Assembly: GCA_020073305.1 (NCBI GenBank)
Contig: JAIQFK010000012.1
Coordinates: 1 to 64,000, forward strand
DNA: 64,000 nucleotides
Reading direction: 5' to 3'
Source of the DNA: Terriglobia bacterium
Lineage (GTDB): Bacteria > Acidobacteriota > Terriglobia > Bryobacterales > Bryobacteraceae
Part shown: one piece after another, positions 1 to 8,228 of the stretch
Layout: every line of letters starts with the position of its first letter
How positions within the stretch are numbered: the stretch's first letter is position 1
Program-made: the position numbers and the translations under genes
Notes under the pieces: generated by a model
Databases searched by the model: none
The model's input: the letters and a program-made list of their open reading frames with translations, nothing else
What the model was told of the DNA's origin: nothing

Positions 1-179
1 CAGTTCTCATGCCGCACTAGCCTTGGGTATCGGCCCTTGTTGCGCAGCCGCTCGCTGCCGCAGTGCGGGCACGATTTCAGCCCGTTATGCCGGGCAGAAA
101 TCCTCACCCCACCACCGCTGATCTGTAAATCGGTAATCTCATAGTCGGGCAGTCCTAATACGATCTCTGATTTGATCAA
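1..179 (-). CDS. ISL3-family transposase, N-terminal part (runs off the left edge)
   Basis: The first 59 residues are visible, read leftward from a TTG start. A GGAGG ribosome binding site lies seven bases upstream of that TTG (187-191). The fragment starts MIKSEIVLGLPDYEITDLQI and then has a zinc-ribbon half, CPHCGSERLRNKGRYPRLVRH, reading into the window edge. A short N-terminal segment followed by CPxCGS and a basic stretch is the usual start of ISL3-type transposases, where the zinc ribbon contacts DNA ahead of the DDE nuclease. The catalytic part lies outside the window, so whether the enzyme is intact cannot be seen. Confidence 0.75.
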   Translation of the reverse strand, partial: MIKSEIVLGLPDYEITDLQISGGGVRISARHNGLKSCPHCGSERLRNKGRYPRLVRHEN

Positions 180-247
180 AACAATTCCTCCAAGAATGTT
201 TTATCAAGTCAGGAATCCTGGGCTGCCCCCATTTCTGATGAAGAGCC
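1..247 (-). mobile_element. Left end of an ISL3-type insertion sequence (partial)
   Basis: Upstream of the transposase start, the complementary strand read from 247 begins GGCTCTTCATCAGAAATG. A GGCTCTTC-like tip is common for ISL3-family terminal inverted repeats, from memory of the family. The probable outer edge of the element is therefore near 247, about 70 bases before the transposase start. The other end, and so the inverted repeat partner and any 8-bp target duplication, lies outside the window. The boundary is inferred. Confidence 0.5.
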
Positions 248-648
248 AAGACGCTTTAGCGACCGCCGACGACTGACCAGCCGTGAACGTTTGCTTGGCA
301 TGGATTCTGCCCACACAGATTCCACTTCGAGCGAGCGCGGCAGCGCGTTGTTGAACGTGGCCCAAGCTCCGCGACTGCTCGCATGGCGAGGGGCCGACCA
401 GCGACCCTTAATTGCGCAGATCGCTCCCACCCTTCACGGAAAGGTGCGGAAGTTGCGAACTAGGCTTTGGACCCCGCCGAATCCGTAACCGCCGGTCCGG
501 AAGAGGAGCACGAAAGGAGGACAAACGAAAGAAGGAGCAACAGAAGACGCATGGGCCCAGGTTGGCATCGCGACCGTGGATTACGCCTAAGGCTGCCGAT
601 CACGACTGGCGGCAGGATCTCGATGATCGTTTCAAAGACGTCGTTACT
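248..648. other. Gap without a recognisable gene
   Basis: This stretch separates the presumed IS end from the 3' end of the hydrolase gene. Short open frames occur on both strands, but none has a good ribosome binding site or a recognisable motif. It looks like decayed or non-coding DNA next to an insertion. Confidence 0.5.
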
Positions 649-1521
649 CTATTTCAGGTTCTTGTCGAAGAACGCGCCGACTTTAGCGAGGTAGGGTTGT
701 GGGACCCTCGTGTACGCGCTGGTGTGGATGGCGTCCGGCACCACCCATAGCTCAGCGTCGGGCAGAGCGGCTTTGATCTGGGGGCGCCGGTCACTGTCAG
801 CGGGCAATTCCAGAAGGCCGTAGATGAGCAGTACCGGCCGTTGGGAAATCCGCTTCATAGCGTCTACTGGCCGCAGTGTATGGAGATCGTACCCATAGAG
901 GACCCGTTCCATCAGCCAGGCTGCGGGAAAGAAAAACTGGGGCGTACCTGACGACCTCTTCCAACCCCTTGCGAGACTCGCGTATTCATCTACCCCAGCA
1001 CCATCGGTGACGAGTGCGCTGATGTCCGGATCGTCAGCCATAGCGTAGACGCACGATGTCGCGCCGAGCGAGGCGCCCAGCGCTCCAATGCTGGCCGGCT
1101 GAAATCCCTGTGCTTTGATCCAGTCCACCGCACCTTCGACATCCTGCCGCTCGCCAACGCCCCACGCGGAGTCGACGCCGCCGCTCAGGCCGTGGGCCCG
1201 CAAGTCGATCATCAGGACATGGAAGCCGCGTCCCTGAAAAGTGTTGAGCGCGGCACCCAGATCGAGGAAGTGGTCGTAGAACTCGGTAGTGCGATTTTCG
1301 CCTCTCCCATGGACCATCACGATGGCTTTGCGGCTCCCAACCCGAGGAATCCACCATCCGGAGATCTCAATGCCGGCATCCCGGGAGGGCAGGCGGACAT
1401 CGCGATATGGCAGATTGAACGACGCCGGTGTGGCGGAGAAATACGTGTCGCGCCTTGGATGTGCCCACGTGTTCGCTGCACGGACCCCGATGGCGAGATA
1501 AATCACCATGGCCAGGACCAC
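649..1521 (-). CDS. Alpha/beta hydrolase with N-terminal membrane anchor
   Basis: A 290-residue protein. Residues 1-18 are hydrophobic and probably form a membrane anchor or signal. The remainder is an alpha/beta hydrolase core: VMVHGRGEN (69-77) is the oxyanion-loop strand, GALGASLGA (146-154) is the nucleophile elbow with Ser151, and His266 in DAIHTSAY is the likely catalytic histidine. The acidic residue should be Asp242 or Asp244 in ELPADSD. The family includes esterases and peptidase S9-like enzymes acting outside the cytoplasm; the substrate is unknown. The start is GTG. An in-frame stop lies about 80 bases upstream and no ATG intervenes, so the N-terminus is fairly well fixed. Its immediate neighbours are an IS end and a pseudogene. 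Confidence 0.8.
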   Translation of the reverse strand: MVLAMVIYLAIGVRAANTWAHPRRDTYFSATPASFNLPYRDVRLPSRDAGIEISGWWIPRVGSRKAIVMVHGRGENRTTEFYDHFLDLGAALNTFQGRGFHVLMIDLRAHGLSGGVDSAWGVGERQDVEGAVDWIKAQGFQPASIGALGASLGATSCVYAMADDPDISALVTDGAGVDEYASLARGWKRSSGTPQFFFPAAWLMERVLYGYDLHTLRPVDAMKRISQRPVLLIYGLLELPADSDRRPQIKAALPDAELWVVPDAIHTSAYTRVPQPYLAKVGAFFDKNLK

Positions 1522-1649
1522 GACACCCGTCCCAATGCCTGCAATCCGCCCACGACTGCCCGAGCCAGACTTCTTGATTGTGTTTATTTAGTCTGTCATC
1601 CTACATCAACCATGGGGAAGACTTCTGCCACCTCCCGACGGCTGCGGCG

Positions 1650-2050
1650 TTATCTTGCGGCGCCTTCAACAGAAACCGTCTGCGTGACGTCACCGACTTC
1701 AAGCGCTACATCGACACGGGCCTTCTGGTCCACTTGCAGTGCAAAGGCGGCGATGGTAGCTGAGCGAAAACCGGTCCTCTTCACGGTCACAGAATAGCGG
1801 CCCGGGAGCAATCCGGTAACCGCGTAATCGCCGGCATTTGTGCTGGTCGTCGCACGCGACACGTTTGTGTCTACGTTGGTGACGGTGACTTCGGCTTCCG
1901 GCACTACCGCGCTGCTTGAGTCGGTGACAATTCCGGTGACACTGCCGGTGCCGATCTGCGCCCCAGCGCGCTAGCTGCGCCCATGAGACACAAAACGATT
2001 GTGAGCGAGAGAACGAAACGTGCCTTTCTCAAAAGCCTGATCTTGTACAC
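1650..2050 (-). pseudogene. Frameshifted, truncated Oar-like TonB receptor N-terminus
   Basis: A GTG start at 2050 follows AAGGAGG and opens a signal peptide (MYKIRLLRKARFVLSLTIVL and onward to about 1965). The frame then changes: the AQIGTGSVTGIVTDSSSAVV segment that normally follows the signal in Oar-like receptors lies in another frame. One extra G in the GGGG run near 1965 would rejoin the two. The carboxypeptidase-regulatory-like beta domain follows (PEAEVTVTNV ... GLLPGRYSVTV) and ends at TAA after VSVEGAAR, where the plug and barrel should continue. About 1,100 residues are missing. It is a dead relative of the intact receptors at 29240 and 59217. Confidence 0.75.
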
Positions 2051-2391
2051 CCATCCTCCTTGGAAGCCATTCCAAACGAATGTTCGGCGTGTAATATCAC
2101 ATGTCTGCGCGTGTCAAGAGAGGAAATCAAGCGGGCTCTGGCAGAACGCAGGATCTGTCAGGATGAATGCTGGCATTTCGCGGGCAGACGCCCGTGGCTA
2201 GTTGTCACGAGAGTCGCTTATACTCATCCGGATCATCGGCGTCGTGTGTTCCACGGCGCGGGATGCAGCGTCACGAAGCGGGGCTCTCGCCGTGGATCGT
2301 TGTGGCAGTCCGAAGATGCGTTCATCTCAGCATATTGAGTTACGGGCGTGGGCGAGCAGGTCGCCCGGACCAGTGTCGGGTAATAGCGGCG
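2051..2391. other. Intergenic gap, no gene recognised
   Basis: The gap lies between the receptor remnant and the 3' end of the TPR gene. Several short overlapping open frames occur on the plus strand, none with a recognisable domain or a convincing ribosome binding site. The right part of the remnant's promoter should lie at its left border. Confidence 0.45.
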
Positions 2392-3771
2392 TCAACGTGC
2401 AATCTCGAAGTCGAGTATACGGATTTCGATCCGGATTGTTGAACGAGTGGAGGCAGGATCGGTGCCGGCCACCGCTTGCGAGCGAATTCTGAAGTCAGCT
2501 TTGCCGGATAGTTTCTTGGCGAGTCCCGCTGATATCGCCCCTTCATAGCCAAGGTGATCGCTTTCGACCTTCGCGCCATTCCCGTCATAAAATGCAACCT
2601 CGCAAGCGATATTTTTGACGGTCTCTGTAAGGTCGTTGTGTAACGTGAAGCTAAAATTGCCGGTTCCCGGCCTTCCCCAGACAAACTGTTCGCCTCTGAC
2701 TTTTCCAGATGCCAGGCCTTGAAACTTGACGATCGCATCGGAGAGTGTTGTGGCCATAGTCTGATCGAGGCTCTTGAGCGTCTGATCCTCTTCGAGGGCA
2801 GCAGGCATCTGGCCGGCTTTCAACGAAGCTAGGCCCAGGCAGAGGTGCCCGAACGCATGGTCGGGTTTAAGACGAACGGCTGTTCGGCAGGCCTCGAGGG
2901 CCTCCTGGGGGCGGCCGAGCCTGTAATATTGCGCTCCCAACATCGCATGAGCTTCCGCCAAGTCAGGCTGGAGCTGCACAGCCCGGCATAATGCGACCGT
3001 CGCTTCTTGGGAAGCCGCCGCGTCGCCGTTTCGTGAACCCAGTGCTTCATACGCGGCACCCAGTCTGTATTGGGCTTGAGCGTCGCCAGGGTCAAGTTGG
3101 GCTGCCCGTTTCAGCGCCTCGATGGCGTCGGGATATCGTTCGAGAGACTGGTAGGCGGCTCCAAGAATGCTGTACGCGTTCGCGTTATCCGGCATGAACT
3201 TGATGGCCTGTCGGAGCGCTTCCGCGGCTGGTTCATATTGGCCCGTGGCGGCATAGGACGAGCCGAGCACGAGATAAGCTTCGGCATCGTCAGGCCGGAT
3301 GTTGATGGCCTGTTTCGCGAGCCTGAGGGCTTCATCATGATGGCCAAGCCGGTTGTGAACATGTGCCAGATAGTCGTATGCGTCGACATATAGGGGGTTG
3401 ACTTCAATTGCTCGCTTGAGAACCTCGATTTCTTCTGTCAGCCGGCCAAGCCCATCGTATTCTTGGCCAAGCAATAGGTACGTCTCCGCGTAGCCCGGGG
3501 CGAGGTCGATCGCGCGTTTGAAGGTGGCGATGGCCTCTTCTCTTCGACCAACGCTTGCGTATGAACGGCCCAGCCAAAGCCATGCTTCGCTGGTACGAGG
3601 AGCCTTCGCGATGATGCCCTGAAAAACGGAAATGGCTTCCTGGTAATTGTGTTGTTCGTAGAATCTGAGCCCTTCGATGATCGATGGTTCGCGGGAGAAC
3701 AGCGGCCATTGCAGCAAGATGAGCAGGAAGAACCAGCATGCGGCATGGTTCAGTCGATGAAGGCTCAGCAT
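2392..3771 (-). CDS. Exported TPR-repeat protein
   Basis: A 459-residue protein with an N-terminal hydrophobic signal or anchor (about residues 10-26), then roughly nine consecutive tetratricopeptide repeats from residue 30 to about 330. Typical repeat signatures are visible (AWLWLGRSYASVGRREEAI, AYLVLGSSYAATGQYEPAA, AHAMLGAQYYRLGRPQEAL). The last 110 residues form a beta-rich domain, starting about FVWGRPGTGNFSFTLHNDL, with the look of an extracytoplasmic immunoglobulin-like or FxLYD-type fold. TPR proteins are scaffolds, so no reaction is proposed. It lies downstream of, and on the same strand as, the radical SAM gene, 180 bases away. ATG at 3771 is the only start that keeps the signal. Confidence 0.8.
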   Translation of the reverse strand: MLSLHRLNHAACWFFLLILLQWPLFSREPSIIEGLRFYEQHNYQEAISVFQGIIAKAPRTSEAWLWLGRSYASVGRREEAIATFKRAIDLAPGYAETYLLLGQEYDGLGRLTEEIEVLKRAIEVNPLYVDAYDYLAHVHNRLGHHDEALRLAKQAINIRPDDAEAYLVLGSSYAATGQYEPAAEALRQAIKFMPDNANAYSILGAAYQSLERYPDAIEALKRAAQLDPGDAQAQYRLGAAYEALGSRNGDAAASQEATVALCRAVQLQPDLAEAHAMLGAQYYRLGRPQEALEACRTAVRLKPDHAFGHLCLGLASLKAGQMPAALEEDQTLKSLDQTMATTLSDAIVKFQGLASGKVRGEQFVWGRPGTGNFSFTLHNDLTETVKNIACEVAFYDGNGAKVESDHLGYEGAISAGLAKKLSGKADFRIRSQAVAGTDPASTRSTIRIEIRILDFEIAR

Positions 3772-3951
3772 CTAAATCCGGACGGTGACAGAGTCGTCCT
3801 GCCCCCAGGAGAAGCTATTTCCCTGAACAGGCAAAGATTCCATTTGGTGTACTGACAATTCGCACTGATGGTTACTAGCCAACGATTTCGCTATGTGCGC
3901 CCACCTCTACACGGTGGTGAGTTGGGACGGTGAAATGTCTCGAGTGAATAG

Positions 3952-5352
3952 TCACGGCTTAGGGGACCGCGCGAACAGGGGCGATGCAGCAAGAGCGACG
4001 TGCATTGCCGCCGGCAACGCCCGTCGCTCGTCAACTGACAGAAGGTACCCCGCAACATCGGGCCACATTGGTGGTGGCGGATTCTCCGTACAAGTGATGC
4101 AGTAGGGCAGGCGTCTTGCAAGGTCCACATCAGACGGGCGTCCGCTGCGGCATTGGCGGCGGGCCAGAGTAGCGTCGAAAGAATTGACGACCTCTGCAGT
4201 GTTCTTGCCATTGAACTTCGCGTACACGAGATGGCGCGGCTCGGGCGGCCCCATAGGTGGCAGGCAGCATGGTGTGATGCGCCGTGCGGCATCCATAGTC
4301 AAGCTGTAGTAAAGCCAGCTGCAAGTGGAATTGGCCGGCCGGGACCCGCGTTCACCTCTGCCAATCGCGCCGTATCGATCGGCCCATGATTCACTGAAGA
4401 TCGCGTCGATCCGCTCGGCGTTCCGAGTTACGGAGGCGCGCTCTGTGGACTCACACCAGTTACGAGGTTCAGAAAAAAGCGTTTCCCCAAAGGGAGCCGC
4501 CTCCGCCACCTTTATGCTCGGGTCGTCATGTTCCACTGAGTGCGGTTTGGCTACAACCAACTGGTCGATGCCGATCTGACGCGCTAATCTGGTTGCGGCT
4601 TCGACCTCGTGTACATTGTGTTCGAAAGCAAGGAACTGCCAAACCAACCACGGCTTCTGACTCGACTGAGCCTTGCGAGCACGCACAATGGCGCGAAGGT
4701 TGTCGATCACCAAACCGAAGTCGCCACCACGGCGATAGCGACTGTACGTGGCCACGCTTGCGCCGTCGATGGCGGCCACAAGCCGATCCAACCCCGACGC
4801 AACTAAGGATTCGGCGTCGACGCGCATCGAAAGACTCGTAGAAGTCAATGTATAAAGGAGGTAACTCTTGGCGAGTGTCACGAATTCGGGAAATCGACGG
4901 TGCAGCAACGGTTCTCCGTCCCTGAACAGGGCGATGCCGGTGGCGAAAGGGCCGAATTCGTTGCAGAATTCATCGAATTCTCCCACGCCAAGCGTCGCTG
5001 ACGGCCAATCGAACCTCGATGCCCAAGCGGCGTTGGCGCTGTGCAGACAACTCGGGCAATGCATGTGGCAGGCGTTCGTTGGATCCATCTGCAATTGCAC
5101 TGGGCGTGATACCAATGCCGCGTGGCGATTCCGGAAGTGGTAGTCGGCGGCAAAGGCATTGGCAGCCTTCAGTGCCACCAGCTTACAGAATGAATCCGTG
5201 CCTGGCTCCGGGTACCGACGCCGCAGACGGCGAAAAGAGTCCCGTTGAAACTTGTCGAGCGCGGAGAAAAAGCCGGAAACGTCGAGTAACTTGATTGACG
5301 GTAGCCGCACCTCAGGATCAAACTCCAGGAATCGCCGAAAAGCGGTCAGCAT
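3952..5352 (-). CDS. Radical SAM/SPASM-domain protein
   Basis: A 466-residue protein. The radical SAM motif CHMHCPSC provides Cys95, Cys99 and Cys102 (CX3CX2C) for the 4Fe-4S cluster that cleaves S-adenosylmethionine. FRDGEPLLH (about 144-152) fits the GE motif region. Near the C-terminus, further cysteines (CSWLYYS, ITPCCLPP, YCITCTENP) fit a SPASM-type auxiliary cluster domain. Roughly 85 residues precede the cluster loop and are not recognised. SPASM enzymes usually modify ribosomal peptides, proteins or small molecules. No precursor peptide gene was recognised nearby, so the substrate is unknown. The neighbour downstream on the same strand is a TPR protein. Confidence 0.8.
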   Translation of the reverse strand: MLTAFRRFLEFDPEVRLPSIKLLDVSGFFSALDKFQRDSFRRLRRRYPEPGTDSFCKLVALKAANAFAADYHFRNRHAALVSRPVQLQMDPTNACHMHCPSCLHSANAAWASRFDWPSATLGVGEFDEFCNEFGPFATGIALFRDGEPLLHRRFPEFVTLAKSYLLYTLTSTSLSMRVDAESLVASGLDRLVAAIDGASVATYSRYRRGGDFGLVIDNLRAIVRARKAQSSQKPWLVWQFLAFEHNVHEVEAATRLARQIGIDQLVVAKPHSVEHDDPSIKVAEAAPFGETLFSEPRNWCESTERASVTRNAERIDAIFSESWADRYGAIGRGERGSRPANSTCSWLYYSLTMDAARRITPCCLPPMGPPEPRHLVYAKFNGKNTAEVVNSFDATLARRQCRSGRPSDVDLARRLPYCITCTENPPPPMWPDVAGYLLSVDERRALPAAMHVALAASPLFARSPKP

Positions 5353-5662
5353 CTCGGTTCTATGCTCACTTGCGTAGTTCCGCTGTTGTTGCTCGCAACT
5401 ATTTGCGAGACTTCATTAGGGGAAGGCGATTCGAGAGGAAGTTCTATGTTCATCGTCTTCACAGGGGTCATGTTATCACCGGTTCACGGTAGGTTATTGC
5501 GGACATGTTGCCAACCTCAACGGGCATAGACGATGAAGCGATACCAGCGGCGCGCTTCAGTGTAGACTGATAGGACGCTCGCGCGGAGATGGGGATGCTG
5601 ATTCTATCTCTCGTGGACAAGAAGCCCAAACGGAATCCTTGCTGCCCACTCGAAGGGGACAC
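5353..5662. other. Divergent intergenic region
   Basis: This holds the promoters of the leftward radical SAM gene and the rightward ankyrin fusion gene. No clear operator or terminator was identified. The AAGGGG ribosome binding site of the rightward gene lies at its right end (5653-5658). Confidence 0.5.
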
Positions 5663-7558
5663 ATGAAAACACGCTTCGCGCTCATCGCTCTGACATTCGC
5701 CGTTATCAGCCCGGCGGCCGAAAACAGCCCGTTCTATCTACCCATCCGCAACAACGACCTCCCCTCTCTGCGTAAGCTTATCCGCGACCCCGGCCCCAAA
5801 GCCCGTGACGCCCGCGGGAATTCCCCCCTCATGTATGCCGCCGCCCTCGGGAGCCTGGAAAGCATCCGCCTGCTGCTCGACGCCGGCGCCGATCCCAACG
5901 CCGGCAACAGCTTTGACGCAACTCCCCTCATGTGGTGCGCCGGGGACGCGGCCAAGGTCCGGTTGCTCCTCTCCAACGGCGCAAACCCGAACGCCCGTTC
6001 TAAACTCGGACGGACCCCGCTCCTCATCGCCGCCGCCTACGACGGCGCTATCGAAGCCGCCCGCCTCCTGAGCGAAAAGGGCGCCGATGTCAACGCGCGT
6101 GACAACGGTGGCGGCAGCGTTCTCGAACAAGCGGCAGGCTCGAACAACCTCGAAGTCGTCCGCCTCCTCATCGCCAAGGGCGCTCAGGTGAACAATGTCG
6201 ATGAGGGCGGCTACACGCCGCTGCTCAACGCCGCCCTCAACGGCGACCGCAGCGCTGCCCTGGTCAAGCTGCTCCTCAAGCAGGGCGCACAGGTCAACGT
6301 GAAGAGTGGCGACACCGTGGAGATCGTCAAGAACGGCCCCATTCAGGTTGGCCGCGTGACCCCCTTACATGCAGCGGCGGCACAGGGCAACCACGAAGCC
6401 GTCGCAGCTCTCCTCGAAGCCGGCGCCGACGTCAACGCCAAGGACGTTCGCAACGCCACGCCGCTCGTCTTCGCCGTCGCCAACGACCACGCCGACCCGA
6501 AGGTCGTCCAGTTCCTGCTCGCCCACGGCGCGGCCCTGGAACCTGCCCTCGAATGGGCCCGCCGCTATCAGGATCCGGCCATCCTGCCGCTGCTTGGTCT
6601 CTCGCCCTCGAAACCCGAAGCCCGTGCACCCCTAACGCCGCTCCGCCGCACCCCGCGCGAAGCCATCGCCAGGGCGCTCGCCGCTTCTCAGCCCGCCGCG
6701 GCGAACTTCCTGGCTGCGGGTGGCTGCGTCTCCTGCCACGCCGACCATCTCAACGGCCTCGCCGTCGCCGCCGCCAAGCCGCTCGGCATCCCGGCCGACT
6801 ACCAACTAGAAGCCCGGCAAGCCAGCAACACCGCCACTCTCCGCGGCGTCATGGAACAGCAGCTCTTCCAGATCCAGGACCCCCCGCCCGGCGTCGACGG
6901 CATGGAGTTCTCGCTGTTGCAGATAACCGCCGCGAACCTCGCCCCTAAGCTGTCGACCGATTCGCTGGTCCACCACATCGCCGCCCTGCAGCGCAAGGAG
7001 GGGGATTGGCCCAACTATGGCACTGTCCGTCCGCCGCTCGAAGACGGCGGCTTCTCCCATACTGCCAAAGGCATTCGCGTCCTACGCCTTTATCCCATCG
7101 CCGGCCGCCAGGCCGAATTCGATGAGCGCGTCGAACGCGCCGTCAAATGGCTCGAAGCCGCCGAACCGCGCACCACCGAGGATCGCACCATGCAACTCCT
7201 CGGCATCGTCTGGGCGGGCCACGAAGTGCCCTCGAATCGCATGCAGCAACTGATCTCCAGACAGCGCGCCGATGGAGGCTGGGGCCAAACGGACAACCTC
7301 GCCGCGGACGCCTACGCGACAGGAGAAGCCCTGTGGGCGCTTCACGAATCCGGCATGTCCCCGGCCGACGCCAATTACCGTCGCGGCGTCGACTTCCTGC
7401 TCCGCACGCAACAGGACGGCGGCGCCTGGCATGTCGTGACGAGAGCGCTGGCCTTCCAGCCCTACTTCCAAAGCGGTTTCCCCTATGACCACGACCAATG
7501 GATCTCCCAAGCGGGCACCGCCATGGCCACGATCGCGCTGACATTTGCCGCCAGATAG
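5663..7558 (+). CDS. Exported ankyrin-repeat / CxxCH / toroid-repeat fusion protein
   Basis: A 631-residue protein. The start is ATG at 5663, preceded by AAGGGG; a TTG 24 bases upstream would destroy the signal peptide (residues 1-18, ending SPAA). Residues 25-310 are ankyrin repeats (GNSPLMYAAALGSLESIRLL, GRTPLLIAAAYDGAIEAARL, VTPLHAAAAQGNHEAVAALL). Residues 355-359 are CVSCH, a c-type haem attachment motif. Residues 440-630 carry QxDGGW-type repeats (RADGGWGQ, QQDGGAWH) of the terpene cyclase/prenyltransferase toroid fold, without an evident DxDD or DCTAE catalytic motif. It may be a periplasmic haem protein with protein-binding repeats. The function is not known to me, but the architecture is seen directly. 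Confidence 0.8.
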   Translation: MKTRFALIALTFAVISPAAENSPFYLPIRNNDLPSLRKLIRDPGPKARDARGNSPLMYAAALGSLESIRLLLDAGADPNAGNSFDATPLMWCAGDAAKVRLLLSNGANPNARSKLGRTPLLIAAAYDGAIEAARLLSEKGADVNARDNGGGSVLEQAAGSNNLEVVRLLIAKGAQVNNVDEGGYTPLLNAALNGDRSAALVKLLLKQGAQVNVKSGDTVEIVKNGPIQVGRVTPLHAAAAQGNHEAVAALLEAGADVNAKDVRNATPLVFAVANDHADPKVVQFLLAHGAALEPALEWARRYQDPAILPLLGLSPSKPEARAPLTPLRRTPREAIARALAASQPAAANFLAAGGCVSCHADHLNGLAVAAAKPLGIPADYQLEARQASNTATLRGVMEQQLFQIQDPPPGVDGMEFSLLQITAANLAPKLSTDSLVHHIAALQRKEGDWPNYGTVRPPLEDGGFSHTAKGIRVLRLYPIAGRQAEFDERVERAVKWLEAAEPRTTEDRTMQLLGIVWAGHEVPSNRMQQLISRQRADGGWGQTDNLAADAYATGEALWALHESGMSPADANYRRGVDFLLRTQQDGGAWHVVTRALAFQPYFQSGFPYDHDQWISQAGTAMATIALTFAAR

Positions 7559-8228
7559 CAGCCCGGAAGAGCCGTGCACCCGAATCCGGACAGGCACTGG
7601 GAATGGATCAACGGCCACTCGGAAGTTAAAGCGGCGTCGACCTCACGTCTGTAGGAGTATCTCTCTGTCTGTTGAACCCATAGCTGTTCAAAGTTCTCCC
7701 CTCGCGCGCGTATAGAAGATTTGGCCAAAATAGGCGCCCTTCGGGGTGATACTGCGGGAAATATATTGACGAGTGGCCGGGATCGAGGCGAGGTACCGCA
7801 TTTGTGGAAAAGTCCGATAACGGTCGGTGCACAGAACGCCTTAGGCAATGGGGCCACGACGCATCACGAGGCTTGGAAGTGGCGCTCACACTGGAAGGTC
7901 AAAAGCGAATTATTCAGGCCCGATGGGGAGCGCGCCGGGCCGGAATGGGGTCGGACCTACCTGATTCGAGGCATTCTCCGTTCGCCTGGCAACAATGAAA
8001 TGCGCGGGACGGCCTTTGCCACCTTGCCCCAATCCACGGCAAGCCGCAGCAATCGACGAAGCACCTGCTGCCATGTCTGAACCAGCGTAGTGTCGCGTCA
8101 AGGAGCGTTCATTGCGCGAGCGATTCACGAGATACGCTGTGGGTGGAAGCCTGGATCAATAGCGAGAAAGTCGACAGGTGATGGGTAATGCCGCTGACGA
8201 TGTGAGACTGAGGCAGAATAAGAGATCC
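7559..8228. other. Long intergenic gap
   Basis: About 670 bases without a supported gene. Short open frames on both strands overlap one another and show no motif. A GTG-initiated extension of the next gene (8178) is possible, but it would bury that gene's signal peptide. No transposase remnant, RNA gene or strong terminator was identified. Confidence 0.45.
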
